A stretch of 64,000 nt of DNA from Dyadobacter sp. CECT 9275 (GCF_907164905.1 NZ_CAJRAF010000002.1:372001-436000), one strand, 5' to 3'. Numbered from the stretch's first letter, positions 26,517 to 36,300 are shown. The notes: generated by a model from the sequence alone, not told the origin. A program made the numbers and translations.

Positions 26517-27110
26517 GTGAAAAAAATAAAGCTAGAAATTCTTGGGCTCAGCCCCAGCCAGTCCCAGGCGGGTTCCTTTGCGTTGGTTCTAGGCGAAGAG
26601 CTTGGAAACCGCAGGCTGCCTATTATTATCGGTGTTTTTGAGGCACAGGCGATTGCTGTTCAAATCGAAAACATTGTTCCTAACCGGCCGATGACCCACG
26701 ATCTGTTTAAGTCGTTTGCGGAAGGTATGAATTACACCCTCAAGGAAATTATTATCTCAGATTTAAAGGAAGGTATTTTCTATGCAAAAATTGTGTGCAC
26801 CGACGGGCTCAGAGAAGTAGAAATTGACGCTCGCCCTTCCGATGCCATCGCGATTGGTTTACGTTTCGGAATACCTATCTACACTAACGAAGCGATTCTA
26901 TCGGAAGCGGGGATCATTTCCAGTTCCGATACTGAGGAAGATGATGAAGACGACGATACCATTAAAGAAACCATAGAGCCAAAAGCAGGGAAAGATCAGC
27001 TCAGGGATGTTTCTTTTGATGAACTTCAGCGTTTGCTGGAAGATGCACTGGCAAGAGAGGATTATGAAAAAGCAGCCAAAATCAGAGATGAAATGGGCCG
27101 CAGAAACTGA
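26517..27110 (+). CDS. Bifunctional nuclease (BFN/DUF151) family protein with UVR motif
   Basis: This 197-residue protein starts at GTG 26517. Residues about 1-130 form the BFN domain (LEILGLSPSQSQAGSFALVLGEE, RRLPIIIGVFEAQAIA, EIDARPSDAIAIGLRFGIPIY). A short acidic linker of Asp/Glu residues (about 143-153) leads to a C-terminal UVR motif (ELQRLLEDALAREDYEKAAKIRDEM). This domain pair is common in Bacteroidota. BFN proteins were first described in plants as DNases and RNases; the bacterial role is unclear. The UVR motif mediates contacts, as in UvrB/UvrC or Clp adaptors. It stands alone ahead of the ftsX operon. Confidence 0.85.
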   Translation: MKKIKLEILGLSPSQSQAGSFALVLGEELGNRRLPIIIGVFEAQAIAVQIENIVPNRPMTHDLFKSFAEGMNYTLKEIIISDLKEGIFYAKIVCTDGLREVEIDARPSDAIAIGLRFGIPIYTNEAILSEAGIISSSDTEEDDEDDDTIKETIEPKAGKDQLRDVSFDELQRLLEDALAREDYEKAAKIRDEMGRRN

Positions 27111-27181
27111 TACCAGCTTCGCTGAAAGTTAAAAATAGTTAAGGCTTTCCCATTCTGAAAACCCTGTAACCGATTAATTAG

Positions 27182-27189
27182 TACTTTTG
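27182..27189 (+). promoter_or_regulatory. Candidate -7 element of the ftsX operon
   Basis: TACTTTTG matches TAnnTTTG exactly, 50 bases ahead of the ftsX start. A clear -33 element is not visible. Confidence 0.45.
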
Positions 27190-27239
27190 CTCACATCGGT
27201 TCCGCTGTTAATCTACAATACCCGGAAACATCATTTGAT

Positions 27240-28118
27240 ATGCCTAAAAAAAAGAAGATCGGTAGTTACCCCAATGTGATGATCATAATGAGCCTGACGG
27301 CGGCATTATTTCTGATCGGATTTTGCGGTCTTCTGGTGATCCAGTCGAAAAAGCTGGTGTCAATAATTAAGCAAAATATTGAGGTGAGAGTATTCCTGAA
27401 CAAAGAATTGTCCAAAGCAGGCCAGGACTCCGTCCTGAATATCATCAAACCTATGCCCTATGTGCTAAGCTCCACAGAGGTGGCTCCTATCACGTTTGTT
27501 TCCAAAGAAGAGGCGGCGAAAGAATTCATAGATGGTACCAAGGAAGATTTCACCACGTTTCTGGGCGAGAACCCTCTAAGAGACAGTTACCGGGTGAAAA
27601 TTGGTGAAGACTTTTTCGAAGAAGCAAAATTGCAGCAGATCAAAAAAGATCTTGAAAAGATAAAAGGAGTTTATGAGGTGGTTTATCAGGAAGACCTTGC
27701 CGATAACATCAACCGGAATGTTACCAAAATTTACACCGTTCTGGCAAGTTTTGCGCTTATCATGCTGGTAATCATAGTATTACTCGTAAACAACACCATC
27801 AAACTGGCCATCTATTCCCAGCGCTTCCTGATCCGCAGTATGCAGCTGGTAGGCGCCACAAACGGTTTCATCCAGCGTCCGTATATCATGCGTGGTGCTG
27901 TTCAGGGGCTGATTGGCGGTGCCCTGGCGGGATGCTTGCTGATCGGGCTCCAGCAAATTGCGATCAGAAATGTGGAAGGTCTTGCCTCGCTTCAGGAATA
28001 CGACAAGCTTATTGTCCTGGTGGGCGTGGTGCTCCTCCTAGGTATGGTCGTAGGGATAGCCAGTACTTACCAATCCTTGTCAAGGTACCTGCGTATGGCG
28101 CTTGATGACCTCTATTAG
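27240..28118 (+). CDS. ftsX: Cell division protein FtsX-like permease
   Basis: This 292-residue protein has one N-terminal membrane helix (about 14-34), a periplasmic domain (about 40-165, with IEVRVFLNKELS), and three C-terminal helices typical of the FtsX/MacB-like permease fold (ASFALIMLVIIVLLVNNT, GGALAGCLLIG, VVLLLGMVVGIAS). With FtsE it regulates septal peptidoglycan hydrolases. The short positively charged start (PKKKKIGS) sits in the cytoplasm. FtsE is not in this window. It heads an operon whose order (DUF3098, uppP, truB, ribF) I know from other Bacteroidota. Confidence 0.9.
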   Translation: MPKKKKIGSYPNVMIIMSLTAALFLIGFCGLLVIQSKKLVSIIKQNIEVRVFLNKELSKAGQDSVLNIIKPMPYVLSSTEVAPITFVSKEEAAKEFIDGTKEDFTTFLGENPLRDSYRVKIGEDFFEEAKLQQIKKDLEKIKGVYEVVYQEDLADNINRNVTKIYTVLASFALIMLVIIVLLVNNTIKLAIYSQRFLIRSMQLVGATNGFIQRPYIMRGAVQGLIGGALAGCLLIGLQQIAIRNVEGLASLQEYDKLIVLVGVVLLLGMVVGIASTYQSLSRYLRMALDDLY

Positions 28119-28167
28119 CAGTTCTCAGCACTTTCAAAAACTAAGAAACGATTAAAGTCAGAACATA

Positions 28168-28383
28168 ATGAACAATTCAAAAAACAATCTACCGTTTGCT
28201 GCGACAAACTACACGACCATGCTGATTGGCCTTGCTGTAATTTTAGGCGGATTCCTGATCATGACCTTTGATTCAGAGGAGTTTGGATTTGGTATACTGG
28301 GGCTTACAATCGGGCCTGTTGTGACCGTTCTGGGCTTTATTATTGAGTTTTGGGCTATTCTACGCAAACCAACTGATTCATGA
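28168..28383 (+). CDS. DUF3098 family small membrane protein
   Basis: This 71-residue protein has two hydrophobic helices (about residues 18-35 and 43-63) and the DUF3098 hallmark [31 protein letters not shown] within one stretch (about 34-64). The function is unknown. It is nearly always found between ftsX and uppP in Bacteroidota, suggesting a link to envelope or division. Its stop overlaps the uppP start (ATGA), so translation is coupled. Confidence 0.85.
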   Translation: MNNSKNNLPFAATNYTTMLIGLAVILGGFLIMTFDSEEFGFGILGLTIGPVVTVLGFIIEFWAILRKPTDS

Positions 28384-29159
28384 GTATTTGGCAGGCTATC
28401 ATCTTAGCTATTATTGAAGGTATTACCGAATTCCTGCCTGTATCGTCAACAGGGCACATGATTATAGCATCATCCTTCATGGGGATCAGTCATCTGGAAT
28501 TCACCAAAATGTTTACCGTTAATATTCAGTTTGGCGCTATCCTTTCTGTGATCATTCTCTACTGGAAACGTTTTTTTCAGAGTACCGATTTTTACTTCAA
28601 ATTATTCGTTGCATTTCTTCCGGCGGCCGTTTTAGGCTTTCTGCTGAATGATATCATTGATTCGCTTCTTGAAAATGTTACTGTGGTGGCGATCTCTCTC
28701 CTGGTCGGGGGTATCATCCTGATCTTTATCGACCGCATTGCGAATGATGAGGACAGCAACAAAGAAATTTCGTACTTCGACGCGCTAAAAATCGGTTTCT
28801 TTCAATGTATTGCCATGATACCGGGTGTATCACGGTCGGCATCAACGATTATCGGCGGGATGCTGCAGGGGTTTTCCCGAAAGCAGGCTGCTGAGTTTTC
28901 ATTCTTTCTGGCCGTCCCCACCATGGCCGCTGCCGGGGGGTATAAGCTTTTGAAAACCTACGACACCATCCAGGCTTCTGACATTAAGGTACTCCTCATT
29001 GGGAACCTTGTTGCCTTTGTGGTAGCTATGTTAGCCATTAAATTTTTCATCAGCTTTCTTACCAAATACGGTTTTAAGATATTCGGCTGGTACCGCATTA
29101 TTTTGGGATTGATTCTGTTAGGACTTCTGGCATCGGGTTATAAACTTGATGTCATCTAA
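28380..29159 (+). CDS. uppP: Undecaprenyl-diphosphatase UppP/BacA
   Basis: This 259-residue, multi-helix inner-membrane enzyme recycles undecaprenyl diphosphate to the monophosphate carrier for peptidoglycan and surface polysaccharides. The two catalytic motifs are clear: [15 protein letters not shown] (about 13-27) and [10 protein letters not shown] (about 147-156), which supply the acidic, serine, histidine and arginine residues. The length is normal. It overlaps the DUF3098 gene by 4 bases and precedes truB by 38 bases. Overproduction of this family gives bacitracin resistance. Confidence 0.95.
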   Translation: MSIWQAIILAIIEGITEFLPVSSTGHMIIASSFMGISHLEFTKMFTVNIQFGAILSVIILYWKRFFQSTDFYFKLFVAFLPAAVLGFLLNDIIDSLLENVTVVAISLLVGGIILIFIDRIANDEDSNKEISYFDALKIGFFQCIAMIPGVSRSASTIIGGMLQGFSRKQAAEFSFFLAVPTMAAAGGYKLLKTYDTIQASDIKVLLIGNLVAFVVAMLAIKFFISFLTKYGFKIFGWYRIILGLILLGLLASGYKLDVI

Positions 29160-29197
29160 AGATTCCCGGCAGTTTTATCTTTACAAAGTTTCAGATT

Positions 29198-29896
29198 TTG
29201 AATAACGAAATTCCAATACCGGACGAAGGAGAGGTTATCCTGATTCACAAGCCACTGCGCTGGACTTCCTTTGATGTTGCCAATAAACTTAAGCGTGCCT
29301 GCAAGTTCAAAAAAATAGGCCATGCCGGTACCCTTGACCCGCTCGCCACAGGTTTACTGATCCTCTGTACGGGAAAGAAAACCAAGCAGATAGATACCTA
29401 CCAGGCACAGGAAAAGGAGTATACAGGGACATTTGTACTGGGGAAAACCACACCCTCAGTTGACCTGGAAACGGATTTTGATGCCGAATACCCAACCAGC
29501 CACATCACAACGGAAGTTCTGGAAAAAGCCAGGCTAATGCTCACAGGGACTATCGAACAGATCCCCCCTATCTATTCGGCGGTACGTGTGGATGGCGAAA
29601 GACTTTATAAAAAAGCCCGGCGCGGAGAAACTGCCGAGATTAAAAAGCGTACGGTTACGGTTTCATTATTTGAAATAAACTCTTCTGAATTCCCCATCCT
29701 GTCTTTTCGAATCGTTTGTTCCAAGGGCACCTATATCCGCAGTATGGTTCGGGATTTTGGTGAGCTGGCCGGGAGCGGAGCGTATCTCAATTCGCTTTGC
29801 AGAACAAGAATAGGCTCTTTCCAGTTGAAAGATGCTTGCGAGCTGACTGAGTTTATTAATAAAAAAAGAATTGAGCTGAACCTACCTGTTGACTGA
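29198..29896 (+). CDS. truB: tRNA pseudouridine(55) synthase TruB
   Basis: This 232-residue enzyme makes pseudouridine 55 in tRNA. The catalytic Asp47 lies in HAGTLDPLATGLL, followed by TKQIDTYQAQEKEYTGTFVLG and the later RIVCSKGTYIRSMVRDFG segment. It is the shorter form without a large C-terminal PUA domain. The start is TTG at 29198; no ATG stands in frame between it and the IHKPLRWTSFDV motif. The stop shares one base with the ribF start (TGATG), giving tight coupling. Confidence 0.94.
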   Translation: MNNEIPIPDEGEVILIHKPLRWTSFDVANKLKRACKFKKIGHAGTLDPLATGLLILCTGKKTKQIDTYQAQEKEYTGTFVLGKTTPSVDLETDFDAEYPTSHITTEVLEKARLMLTGTIEQIPPIYSAVRVDGERLYKKARRGETAEIKKRTVTVSLFEINSSEFPILSFRIVCSKGTYIRSMVRDFGELAGSGAYLNSLCRTRIGSFQLKDACELTEFINKKRIELNLPVD

Positions 29897-30840
29897 TGCA
29901 AATATATCATAGCCTGGATTCCATTGAAAAATTAAAAAATGCTGTTGTCACCAGCGGCACTTTCGATGGTGTGCACATTGGGCATAAAAAGATTCTGACC
30001 CGCCTGAATGAAATCAGTGAGCAGTCGGGAGGAGAGTCCGTAGTACTTACGTTCTGGCCGCATCCGCGCATGGTGGTTTCAGACAGCAGCCAGGATTTGC
30101 AGCTTCTTTCTACGATTGAAGAAAAAATAACACTGTTTTCAGCACTAAATATCAAACACCTGGCGATTATCCCTTTTACCAGGTCCTTTTCCGAATTGTC
30201 GTCTCTGGAATTTATCCAAAAAATATTGGTTGAAAAAATCGGCACCAAAAAACTGGTGATTGGATATGACCACCGTTTTGGAAAAAACCGCGAGGGAAGT
30301 TTTGAATTTTTACAAAAAAATTGCGCACTCTTCGGTTTCGAAGTAGAAGAAATCTCCAGACAAGACATAGAAGCTACGGCGATAAGTTCCTCCCGTATCC
30401 GCAAGGCGCTGCTGGACGGGCACGTACAGGAAGCCAATGAGCTGTTGGGCCGCCCCTATTCCATCAGCGGAACAATCGTAAAGGGGAAACAGCTTGGACG
30501 AACCATTGGATTTCCCACAGCAAACCTGCTGGTTCAGGAAGCGCACAAGCTGATACCCGCCAATGGTGTTTATGTGATCAGTGCGGAATATCAGAATCAT
30601 ATTTATGCTGGTATGCTGAATATCGGCGTGAGACCCACCGTGGATGGCGTGAACCGTACCATTGAAGCCAATCTTTTTGAATTTGACAAAGAGATTTATG
30701 GTGAAGAGCTCACTGTAAATCTGCTGGCATACTTAAGGCCGGAGCAAAAATTCAGCGGTCTCGATGCACTCATGAAGCAGATTGAAGCAGATAAGCTCAG
30801 CGCGCTTAACTATTTCACCAATCACCCCCTGTCCGGTTAA
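29896..30840 (+). CDS. ribF: Bifunctional riboflavin kinase/FMN adenylyltransferase RibF
   Basis: This 314-residue enzyme makes FMN and FAD from riboflavin. The N-terminal nucleotidyltransferase domain has GTFDGVHIGHKKIL (about 20-33) and ISSSRIRKAL. The C-terminal flavokinase domain has GRTIGFPTANL (about 200-210) and the GxxN segment MLNIGVRPTV. The length is normal for the two-domain form. It is the last gene of the ftsX operon. A short inverted repeat (30881-30911) follows. Confidence 0.95.
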   Translation: MQIYHSLDSIEKLKNAVVTSGTFDGVHIGHKKILTRLNEISEQSGGESVVLTFWPHPRMVVSDSSQDLQLLSTIEEKITLFSALNIKHLAIIPFTRSFSELSSLEFIQKILVEKIGTKKLVIGYDHRFGKNREGSFEFLQKNCALFGFEVEEISRQDIEATAISSSRIRKALLDGHVQEANELLGRPYSISGTIVKGKQLGRTIGFPTANLLVQEAHKLIPANGVYVISAEYQNHIYAGMLNIGVRPTVDGVNRTIEANLFEFDKEIYGEELTVNLLAYLRPEQKFSGLDALMKQIEADKLSALNYFTNHPLSG

Positions 30841-30880
30841 ATACAGGCTCATTTCTGCTTCTTTCAGCAACTACCGGTTT

Positions 30881-30911
30881 ACGGATAGAAGTGATTAACT
30901 TTACTATCCGT
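30881..30911 (+). terminator. Possible terminator after ribF
   Basis: Arms ACGGATAG (30881-30888) and CTATCCGT (30904-30911) form an 8-base-pair stem, but no T-run follows, so it may be a weak terminator or a regulatory hairpin for the gene at 30949. Confidence 0.3.
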
Positions 30912-30948
30912 TCAAGTATTTTGATATAGCCTATCCGAAGCCCGTAAT

Positions 30949-32283
30949 ATGAAAAATACGCTCCTGCTGGCAATACTGTTTTGTTTGCCCCAACTCAGCC
31001 ATGCACAAACTCCTTCTAAAACACTGCTAAAAGGATGCACCCTCATAGACGGGACAGGCGCTTCTGCAAAACCTAACACTGATATATTATTGATAGGTGA
31101 CAGAATCGCCGGCATTGGCAAAAACCTGGCTGCTCGTGGCGCGACTGTGGTGGATCTCCAAGGCAAAACCGTTATGCCTGCGCTCATTAGCGCCCATGTT
31201 CACGTGGGAACACTGAAGGGTACCGGCTCCAGTGCCGAAAACTATACCCGGGAAAATATCATCAATCAGTTGGTCCGATACCAGGATTACGGCATTACGC
31301 ACGTCCTTGTAATGGGTACGGACAGACCTTTGATTTTCAATGGATTACGAGACTCTACCGTTGCCGGTCTCCTTCCCGGAGCCCGTCTTTATTCTGCCGG
31401 ATACGGGTTTAATACACCGGATAAAAATCCCGGCTCATGGATGAATCTGTTGCTCAGACCCGAAAGCGCGGAAGAGGTACCAGCGCTCATTGACTCCGTA
31501 GCGAAGGTAAAACCTACCGTTTTAAAAATGTGGGTGGACGACCATGGCGGAAAGGCTCAGAAAATGAAAACCGAGGTTTATACCGCCATTATCAGCGAAG
31601 CGCACAAGAGAGGTATCCGCGTAGCAGCACATCTTTTTAATGTAGCCGATGCTGATGCCTTGGTGGATGCCGGCCTGGATATTATTGCACACAGCATTCG
31701 GGATGCAGTTGTCGGGCCAAGTTTACTGGCCAAATTAAAAGCCAAAGGAGTGATATATATTCCAACGTTGTCCCTGGACGAATATGCCGTAATTTATACC
31801 GAAAACCCGGAATGGATCAACGAACCCTTTTTCAAAGCATCTCTGGAACCGGGGGTATATGAAATGCTGACCAGTAAAAGCTACCAGGAATCTGTAAGGA
31901 ATTCTCCGGATTTTAAAAGAAACAGCGAAGCTGCTCAAACGGCTCTGGTGAACCTGAAAAAAATACACGATGCTGGCATCACTGTGGCCCTTGGAACGGA
32001 TTCGGGCGCGTTCGCTGTCAGGACCCAGGGTTTTACCGAACATCACGAACTGGAATTGATGGTCAGGGCAGGCCTGACACCGTTGCGGGCCCTCACGGCT
32101 GCTACACAAAACGCTGCCAAAGCTCTCAAGATTGAGCAGGACTATGGTACAATAGCCATTGGTAAAAAGGCAGATATAGTCATTCTTGGAAAAAACCCTG
32201 AGAACAATATCCGCAACACCCGCACCATAGAGGCTATCTGGAAAGACGGCAAGCCAGTGAGCAAGGGGCCATTGGCAAGATGA
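30949..32283 (+). CDS. Exported amidohydrolase (imidazolonepropionase/prolidase-like)
   Basis: This 444-residue protein has a signal peptide (about 1-19, ending SHAQ) and the amidohydrolase TIM barrel: metal ligands in AHVHVG (His83, His85), KPTVLKMWVDDHGG, AHLFNVADADA, IIAHSI, and ALGTDSGA with the catalytic Asp. The C-terminal composite sheet has GTIAIGKKADIVILGKNP. The family covers exported prolidases, dipeptidases and imidazolonepropionase-like enzymes, so the substrate is open. It acts in the periplasm. No obvious operon partner is present. Confidence 0.85.
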   Translation: MKNTLLLAILFCLPQLSHAQTPSKTLLKGCTLIDGTGASAKPNTDILLIGDRIAGIGKNLAARGATVVDLQGKTVMPALISAHVHVGTLKGTGSSAENYTRENIINQLVRYQDYGITHVLVMGTDRPLIFNGLRDSTVAGLLPGARLYSAGYGFNTPDKNPGSWMNLLLRPESAEEVPALIDSVAKVKPTVLKMWVDDHGGKAQKMKTEVYTAIISEAHKRGIRVAAHLFNVADADALVDAGLDIIAHSIRDAVVGPSLLAKLKAKGVIYIPTLSLDEYAVIYTENPEWINEPFFKASLEPGVYEMLTSKSYQESVRNSPDFKRNSEAAQTALVNLKKIHDAGITVALGTDSGAFAVRTQGFTEHHELELMVRAGLTPLRALTAATQNAAKALKIEQDYGTIAIGKKADIVILGKNPENNIRNTRTIEAIWKDGKPVSKGPLAR

Positions 32284-32413
32284 TGGCATAGAGTCCGATA
32301 TGTTCGAAGATGCTGACGGAACCTCTGAAGGTACTCAGGTATATCGGCGCTGTTCATAAACCAGAATATGACCCATATTTCAGTTGGCAGGACGCGTTGA
32401 CCAAATTATAGAG

Positions 32414-32421
32414 TAAATTTG
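32414..32421 (+). promoter_or_regulatory. Candidate -7 element for the VOC gene
   Basis: TAAATTTG matches TAnnTTTG exactly, 25 bases ahead of the start at 32447. A TTGACC lies upstream at 32397, closer than the usual -33 spacing. Confidence 0.5.
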
Positions 32422-32446
32422 CCGCCAGTTATATTATTGTTAACGT

Positions 32447-32812
32447 ATGAAAATTGATTTTAAGAGGCTTGATCATATCATGCTTTGCATTCCCTTCGGA
32501 AAAGAAAATGAAGCCAGAGCATTTTACTCAGGCATACTGGGTCTTGAGGAATTAACGGATCTTGGATACCCCTTGCCCAACGGGGCTATTTGGTTTCAAA
32601 TGGGAGATATTCAGCTGCATGTACGTGCTGAGGAGTCCTCTGAAATATCTCAGCGCCATCCGGCATTTATTGTAGAAAACCTGGAAACCGCCCGTAAAGT
32701 ACTGGAAGACAACGGTATCATTATAAAAAATGACAGCCTCATTCCGGACCGTAAGCGTTTTTCATTCAGAGATCCCTTCGGAAACCGGATAGAACTTATT
32801 GAAATGTTGTAG
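32447..32812 (+). CDS. VOC superfamily (glyoxalase/bleomycin resistance-like) protein
   Basis: This 121-residue protein has the paired beta-alpha-beta-beta-beta modules of the vicinal oxygen chelate fold: RLDHIMLCIPFGKENEARAFYSGILG near the start, and FSFRDPFGNRIELIEM at the end, whose Glu is a usual metal ligand; the early His is the other. Substrates of this superfamily vary (methylglyoxal adducts, fosfomycin, catechols). It is monocistronic, with its own -7 element. It is cytoplasmic. Confidence 0.85.
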   Translation: MKIDFKRLDHIMLCIPFGKENEARAFYSGILGLEELTDLGYPLPNGAIWFQMGDIQLHVRAEESSEISQRHPAFIVENLETARKVLEDNGIIIKNDSLIPDRKRFSFRDPFGNRIELIEML

Positions 32813-32937
32813 GTACCCGCCCCGGATCATTCTTTCAAACAGTTCGCTGTCAGTTTGTTACCTATTCACTTTATTTTAGCCTTAATCCAAATAATAAACC
32901 GCAACGAAGAGGTCTGACTTAAATCAAAAAGTAATTC

Positions 32938-32945
32938 TAAATTTG
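32938..32945 (+). promoter_or_regulatory. Candidate -7 element of the polysaccharide cluster
   Basis: TAAATTTG matches the TAnnTTTG consensus, 31 bases before the first gene of the cluster at 32977. Confidence 0.5.
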
Positions 32946-32976
32946 CAGCCGGATAAGGCCGGGAGGCCTGTGTACT

Positions 32977-33975
32977 ATGCTAAAAATCACCATCAGATTT
33001 CTATTCTTCATTCTCATAATTGCCGGAATCACAGAGGTGGTACTGAGGGTTAAGTTTGGCTTTTGCAATTCTCCTCTGTATGTTTCGGATCCCGACTTTG
33101 AATATATCTATGCCCCCAATCAGGAAGTGGAGCGTTTCGGGAACGTAGTCCGCACCAACAGTTTATCGATGCGTAATCCCGAACTCACAGATTCCGATAC
33201 CGTGAATGTCCTGTTAACAGGTGACTCCGTCGTAAACGGTGGAAGCCTGACAGACCAGGACAGTACTGCTTCTGCAATGCTGGAAATAAAACTTAAAAAG
33301 TCGTTCGATAAGCGTATCCGCGTGCTCAATATTTCGGCAGGCTCCTGGGGGCCCGACAACGTTGCGGGTTATTTGAAAAAACATGGTGTGTTTAACGCAA
33401 AACTGATTTGTCTGGTTACGAGCAGCCATGATGCACACGATATTATGTCACATCAAAGTCCGGTGGGCCTGGACCCCGGCTTTCCCAGCAAGCAGTACTC
33501 ACTGGCGCTGATTGAGCTATGGGACCGCTATCGTTATCTGTTACTCTTTCATTTACAAGCCCTATTCTTTGCTCCGCAGGATAAAGAGCCGGAGCAAAGT
33601 GAAAAAGGTACTCTGAAAAAAGATGCCGTCAAAGAAGCTAAATTGAACGAAGCGGGAATAAGAAAACCGGGTATCGGCTTTAATCCGGGTTATGCGCAGA
33701 TCGACTCCATTGCACGTGCCAACAACATACCCTTCTTTATTTATCTTCACCCTGAAATTTCTGAAATAGAAATGGGGCATTTCAATGACCAGGGCCAGGA
33801 AATCATTGACTTTGCGCAACAGCACAACGTCCGTCTGATCAACGAGTTTGACCTGGGAATCACCAAGCACTATTACAGGGACATGGATGTCGTCCATTTT
33901 AATAACCAAGGGCAGAAATTCCTGGCGGCAAACCTCTACCCGTTATTTCTGGAATATCTCAAAAACACTAACTGA
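32977..33975 (+). CDS. SGNH-hydrolase-like membrane-anchored protein of the polysaccharide cluster
   Basis: This 332-residue protein has an N-terminal membrane anchor (about 5-22) and an SGNH-type layout: block I GDSVVNGGS (about 81-89), a middle NISAGSWGPDNV block, and the C-terminal DVVHFNNQGQKFLA, where Asp and His fit block V. A Lys/Glu-rich insertion sits near 205-225. Such proteins acetylate or deacetylate cell-surface glycans in the periplasm. The gene shares one base with the next glycosyltransferase gene (TGATG), tying it to the cluster. The activity (esterase or transferase) cannot be decided. Confidence 0.7.
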   Translation: MLKITIRFLFFILIIAGITEVVLRVKFGFCNSPLYVSDPDFEYIYAPNQEVERFGNVVRTNSLSMRNPELTDSDTVNVLLTGDSVVNGGSLTDQDSTASAMLEIKLKKSFDKRIRVLNISAGSWGPDNVAGYLKKHGVFNAKLICLVTSSHDAHDIMSHQSPVGLDPGFPSKQYSLALIELWDRYRYLLLFHLQALFFAPQDKEPEQSEKGTLKKDAVKEAKLNEAGIRKPGIGFNPGYAQIDSIARANNIPFFIYLHPEISEIEMGHFNDQGQEIIDFAQQHNVRLINEFDLGITKHYYRDMDVVHFNNQGQKFLAANLYPLFLEYLKNTN

Positions 33976-35108
33976 TGCGTGTACTTGTCATTCACAATCA
34001 GCTATGGGCGCATTACAAGTCGAAGCTGTTTGCTGAGATTCATAAAGTCTTTGAAGAAAAATTTCCCGACAGTTCGTTTTTCGTAACGCATATAGCCGAC
34101 CATGAAGCAAGCCGGGGGGCGATGAAAAATGATGACAGTATCTCTTTCTATCACTATCCTTACCAGGTACTTTTCCATACAAATCTGGAAGCGGTAGGAT
34201 TCAAAAATCGCCTGGTAGCCCTATTCAGAGCGTTTCACCGGTACAATCCTACGGTTCTTAACGTTACAGGATATTTCGACTGGGCCCAGGTTCTGCTCAT
34301 GTGTTATGCTCGACTAAAAGGGGTAAAAATTGTCCTTTCAACGGAATCGTCCACTGCTGATCATAACCGGTCCGTCATTAAGGAGATGATTAAAAGCAGG
34401 ATTGTTGGCCTGGCCCATGCTTGTTTTTGTTTTGGCAGCAGCTCCGCTCAGTACCTGAAAACGCTGGGTGTACCTGACGACCGGATTGCAGTAAAAAATG
34501 CAGCGGTTATTGATGAAAGTATCATCAGGACCAGGTTTGACAAAGCTCGGGAGGCAGGAGGCAAGACTGGTAATTCCTTTATATTTGTTGGAAGACTGGC
34601 CCTGGAAAAAAATCTTGAAATGCTGATCAATGCTTTCAAAAAGGTGAACCAATCAGCCAAACACTCCTGGAAATTATTGCTGGTAGGCAACGGGCCTGAG
34701 GAGGAAAAACTGAGGACTCTGGCGGCGGGAGATCCTCTGATTGAATTTGCCGGAAGCCATGCATGGTATACCGTGCCCGAATTTCTGGCCAAAAGTGATG
34801 TACTGATATTACCCAGCAAATCGGAACCATGGGGACTGGTGGTAAACGAAGCAATGGTATGCAGCATGCCGGTGATCGTATCAGAAAAATGCGGCTGCGC
34901 ACCGGACCTCGTCCGTCAGGGCCAGAACGGCTATCTCTTCCATCCAGATCAGATCGCAGAACTGGAAACTGCCCTGGCCAGTTTCATAAACAATCCAGAG
35001 CAAATCGTTGATATGGGTGCAAAGTCAATGGAAATTATAAAGCCATTCTCATCAACAAACGTAGCAGCCGAAATGGTGGCATGCTACGAAAAACTTAATG
35101 ACAGGTAA
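33975..35108 (+). CDS. Family 4 glycosyltransferase
   Basis: This 377-residue GT-B protein has the GT4 signature in its C-terminal half: FVGRLALEKNLEMLINAF (about 198-215), GNGPEEEKL, and LPSKSEPWGLVVNEAM with the EX7E pair that binds the donor phosphate. It probably adds a sugar from a nucleotide donor to a lipid-linked glycan at the inner membrane. It overlaps the SGNH gene by one base. The acceptor and donor are not predictable. Confidence 0.88.
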   Translation: MRVLVIHNQLWAHYKSKLFAEIHKVFEEKFPDSSFFVTHIADHEASRGAMKNDDSISFYHYPYQVLFHTNLEAVGFKNRLVALFRAFHRYNPTVLNVTGYFDWAQVLLMCYARLKGVKIVLSTESSTADHNRSVIKEMIKSRIVGLAHACFCFGSSSAQYLKTLGVPDDRIAVKNAAVIDESIIRTRFDKAREAGGKTGNSFIFVGRLALEKNLEMLINAFKKVNQSAKHSWKLLLVGNGPEEEKLRTLAAGDPLIEFAGSHAWYTVPEFLAKSDVLILPSKSEPWGLVVNEAMVCSMPVIVSEKCGCAPDLVRQGQNGYLFHPDQIAELETALASFINNPEQIVDMGAKSMEIIKPFSSTNVAAEMVACYEKLNDR

Positions 35109-35151
35109 TTCCCGGGAAACGAGTACCGGCTTATACTATAACCAGATTGCA

Positions 35152-36300
35152 ATGCGGATTTTAAACATATGCGCCTATACCTGGGCTATCGGCGGACCGG
35201 CACGTATTATTTATGACCATACACTGGAAGTACTCCGGCAGGGACATGAGGTGGATATTCTGAGCCCTATGACGCCGGGCGAAAAAATGTATACTGTACC
35301 CGAAGGTGCCCGCCTCATTGCATGTGCCCGCACAACACCACTCAGCAACTATTACAGAGAGTTTTCAATTCCTATGTACCGGTATCTGAAAGAACATATC
35401 AACGAATATGACGTCATTCACATGCATGGGATATGGCATTTTGGTAGCCTGGCCCCCTTTCTCATACCTAATAAGGCAGTTAAAGTAATCACGATCCATG
35501 GTTTGCTGGATAAATGGGCCATAGCACACAGCAAGTGGAAAAAGAAACTGGTAACGGTGCTTTACCAAAAAAGGCTGCTGGGAAAGGCCGATCTCATACA
35601 GATCAACAATACGGATGAAGAACAGGATGTGATCAGATACCTGGGTTACAGGCCTAAAAATATGGCGATCATACCGAATGGCATGAAGTTATCAGAGTAT
35701 ACCAATCTTCCTGAGAAGGGCTTGTTCAGATCAAAAAATGGTATTGCAGCCAGCAAGCAGATCATCCTTTTCATGGGACGGCTTAATATCAAAAAAGGGC
35801 TTGATCTTTTGCTCCCTGCTTTCATGCAGGTACATGCGCAGTTGCCCGACGCACTACTCATACTTGCAGGCCCCGATGATGGCTATCAGGCTGAAACGGA
35901 AGAATTTATAAACCGTCATAATCTTGGAGACAGGGTCCGACTGGTCGGGATGCTGACAGATACACTAAAAAAAGAAGCATTGTCGGATGCCGATCTTTTC
36001 GTTCTTCCATCCTATTCCGAAGGATTTTCCATAGCCGTACTCGAAGCAATGACAGCCGGAGTACCGGCCTTGGTTTCGGATAGAGTGGGTTTTGGTGATT
36101 ACATCAAAAAATACCAGGCGGCCTATCTCACCCCGCTTACGGGAGAGGGAGTTGCAGAAGGACTTCTTAAAATATTACAAGACGAAGCATATCGGTCATC
36201 TATTTCAAAAAAAGCTTTTGAGATGGTTAAACAAAACTTTGATATTCGTGTCGTTGCAAATCAATTGTTGGAAGAATACAAGAAAGTTAATAAATTGTAA
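35152..36300 (+). CDS. Family 4 glycosyltransferase
   Basis: I start this at ATG 35152, where MRILNICAYTWAIGGPAR gives the usual GT-B N-terminus (382 residues). An in-frame ATG at 35098 would overlap the previous gene by 11 bases and add 18 unlikely residues. The donor site includes FMGRLNIKKGLDLLLPAF, LAGPDDGY, and LPSYSEGFSIAVLEAM with the EX7E motif. It acts on the same lipid-linked glycan as its neighbours (inference). Confidence 0.87.
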   Translation: MRILNICAYTWAIGGPARIIYDHTLEVLRQGHEVDILSPMTPGEKMYTVPEGARLIACARTTPLSNYYREFSIPMYRYLKEHINEYDVIHMHGIWHFGSLAPFLIPNKAVKVITIHGLLDKWAIAHSKWKKKLVTVLYQKRLLGKADLIQINNTDEEQDVIRYLGYRPKNMAIIPNGMKLSEYTNLPEKGLFRSKNGIAASKQIILFMGRLNIKKGLDLLLPAFMQVHAQLPDALLILAGPDDGYQAETEEFINRHNLGDRVRLVGMLTDTLKKEALSDADLFVLPSYSEGFSIAVLEAMTAGVPALVSDRVGFGDYIKKYQAAYLTPLTGEGVAEGLLKILQDEAYRSSISKKAFEMVKQNFDIRVVANQLLEEYKKVNKL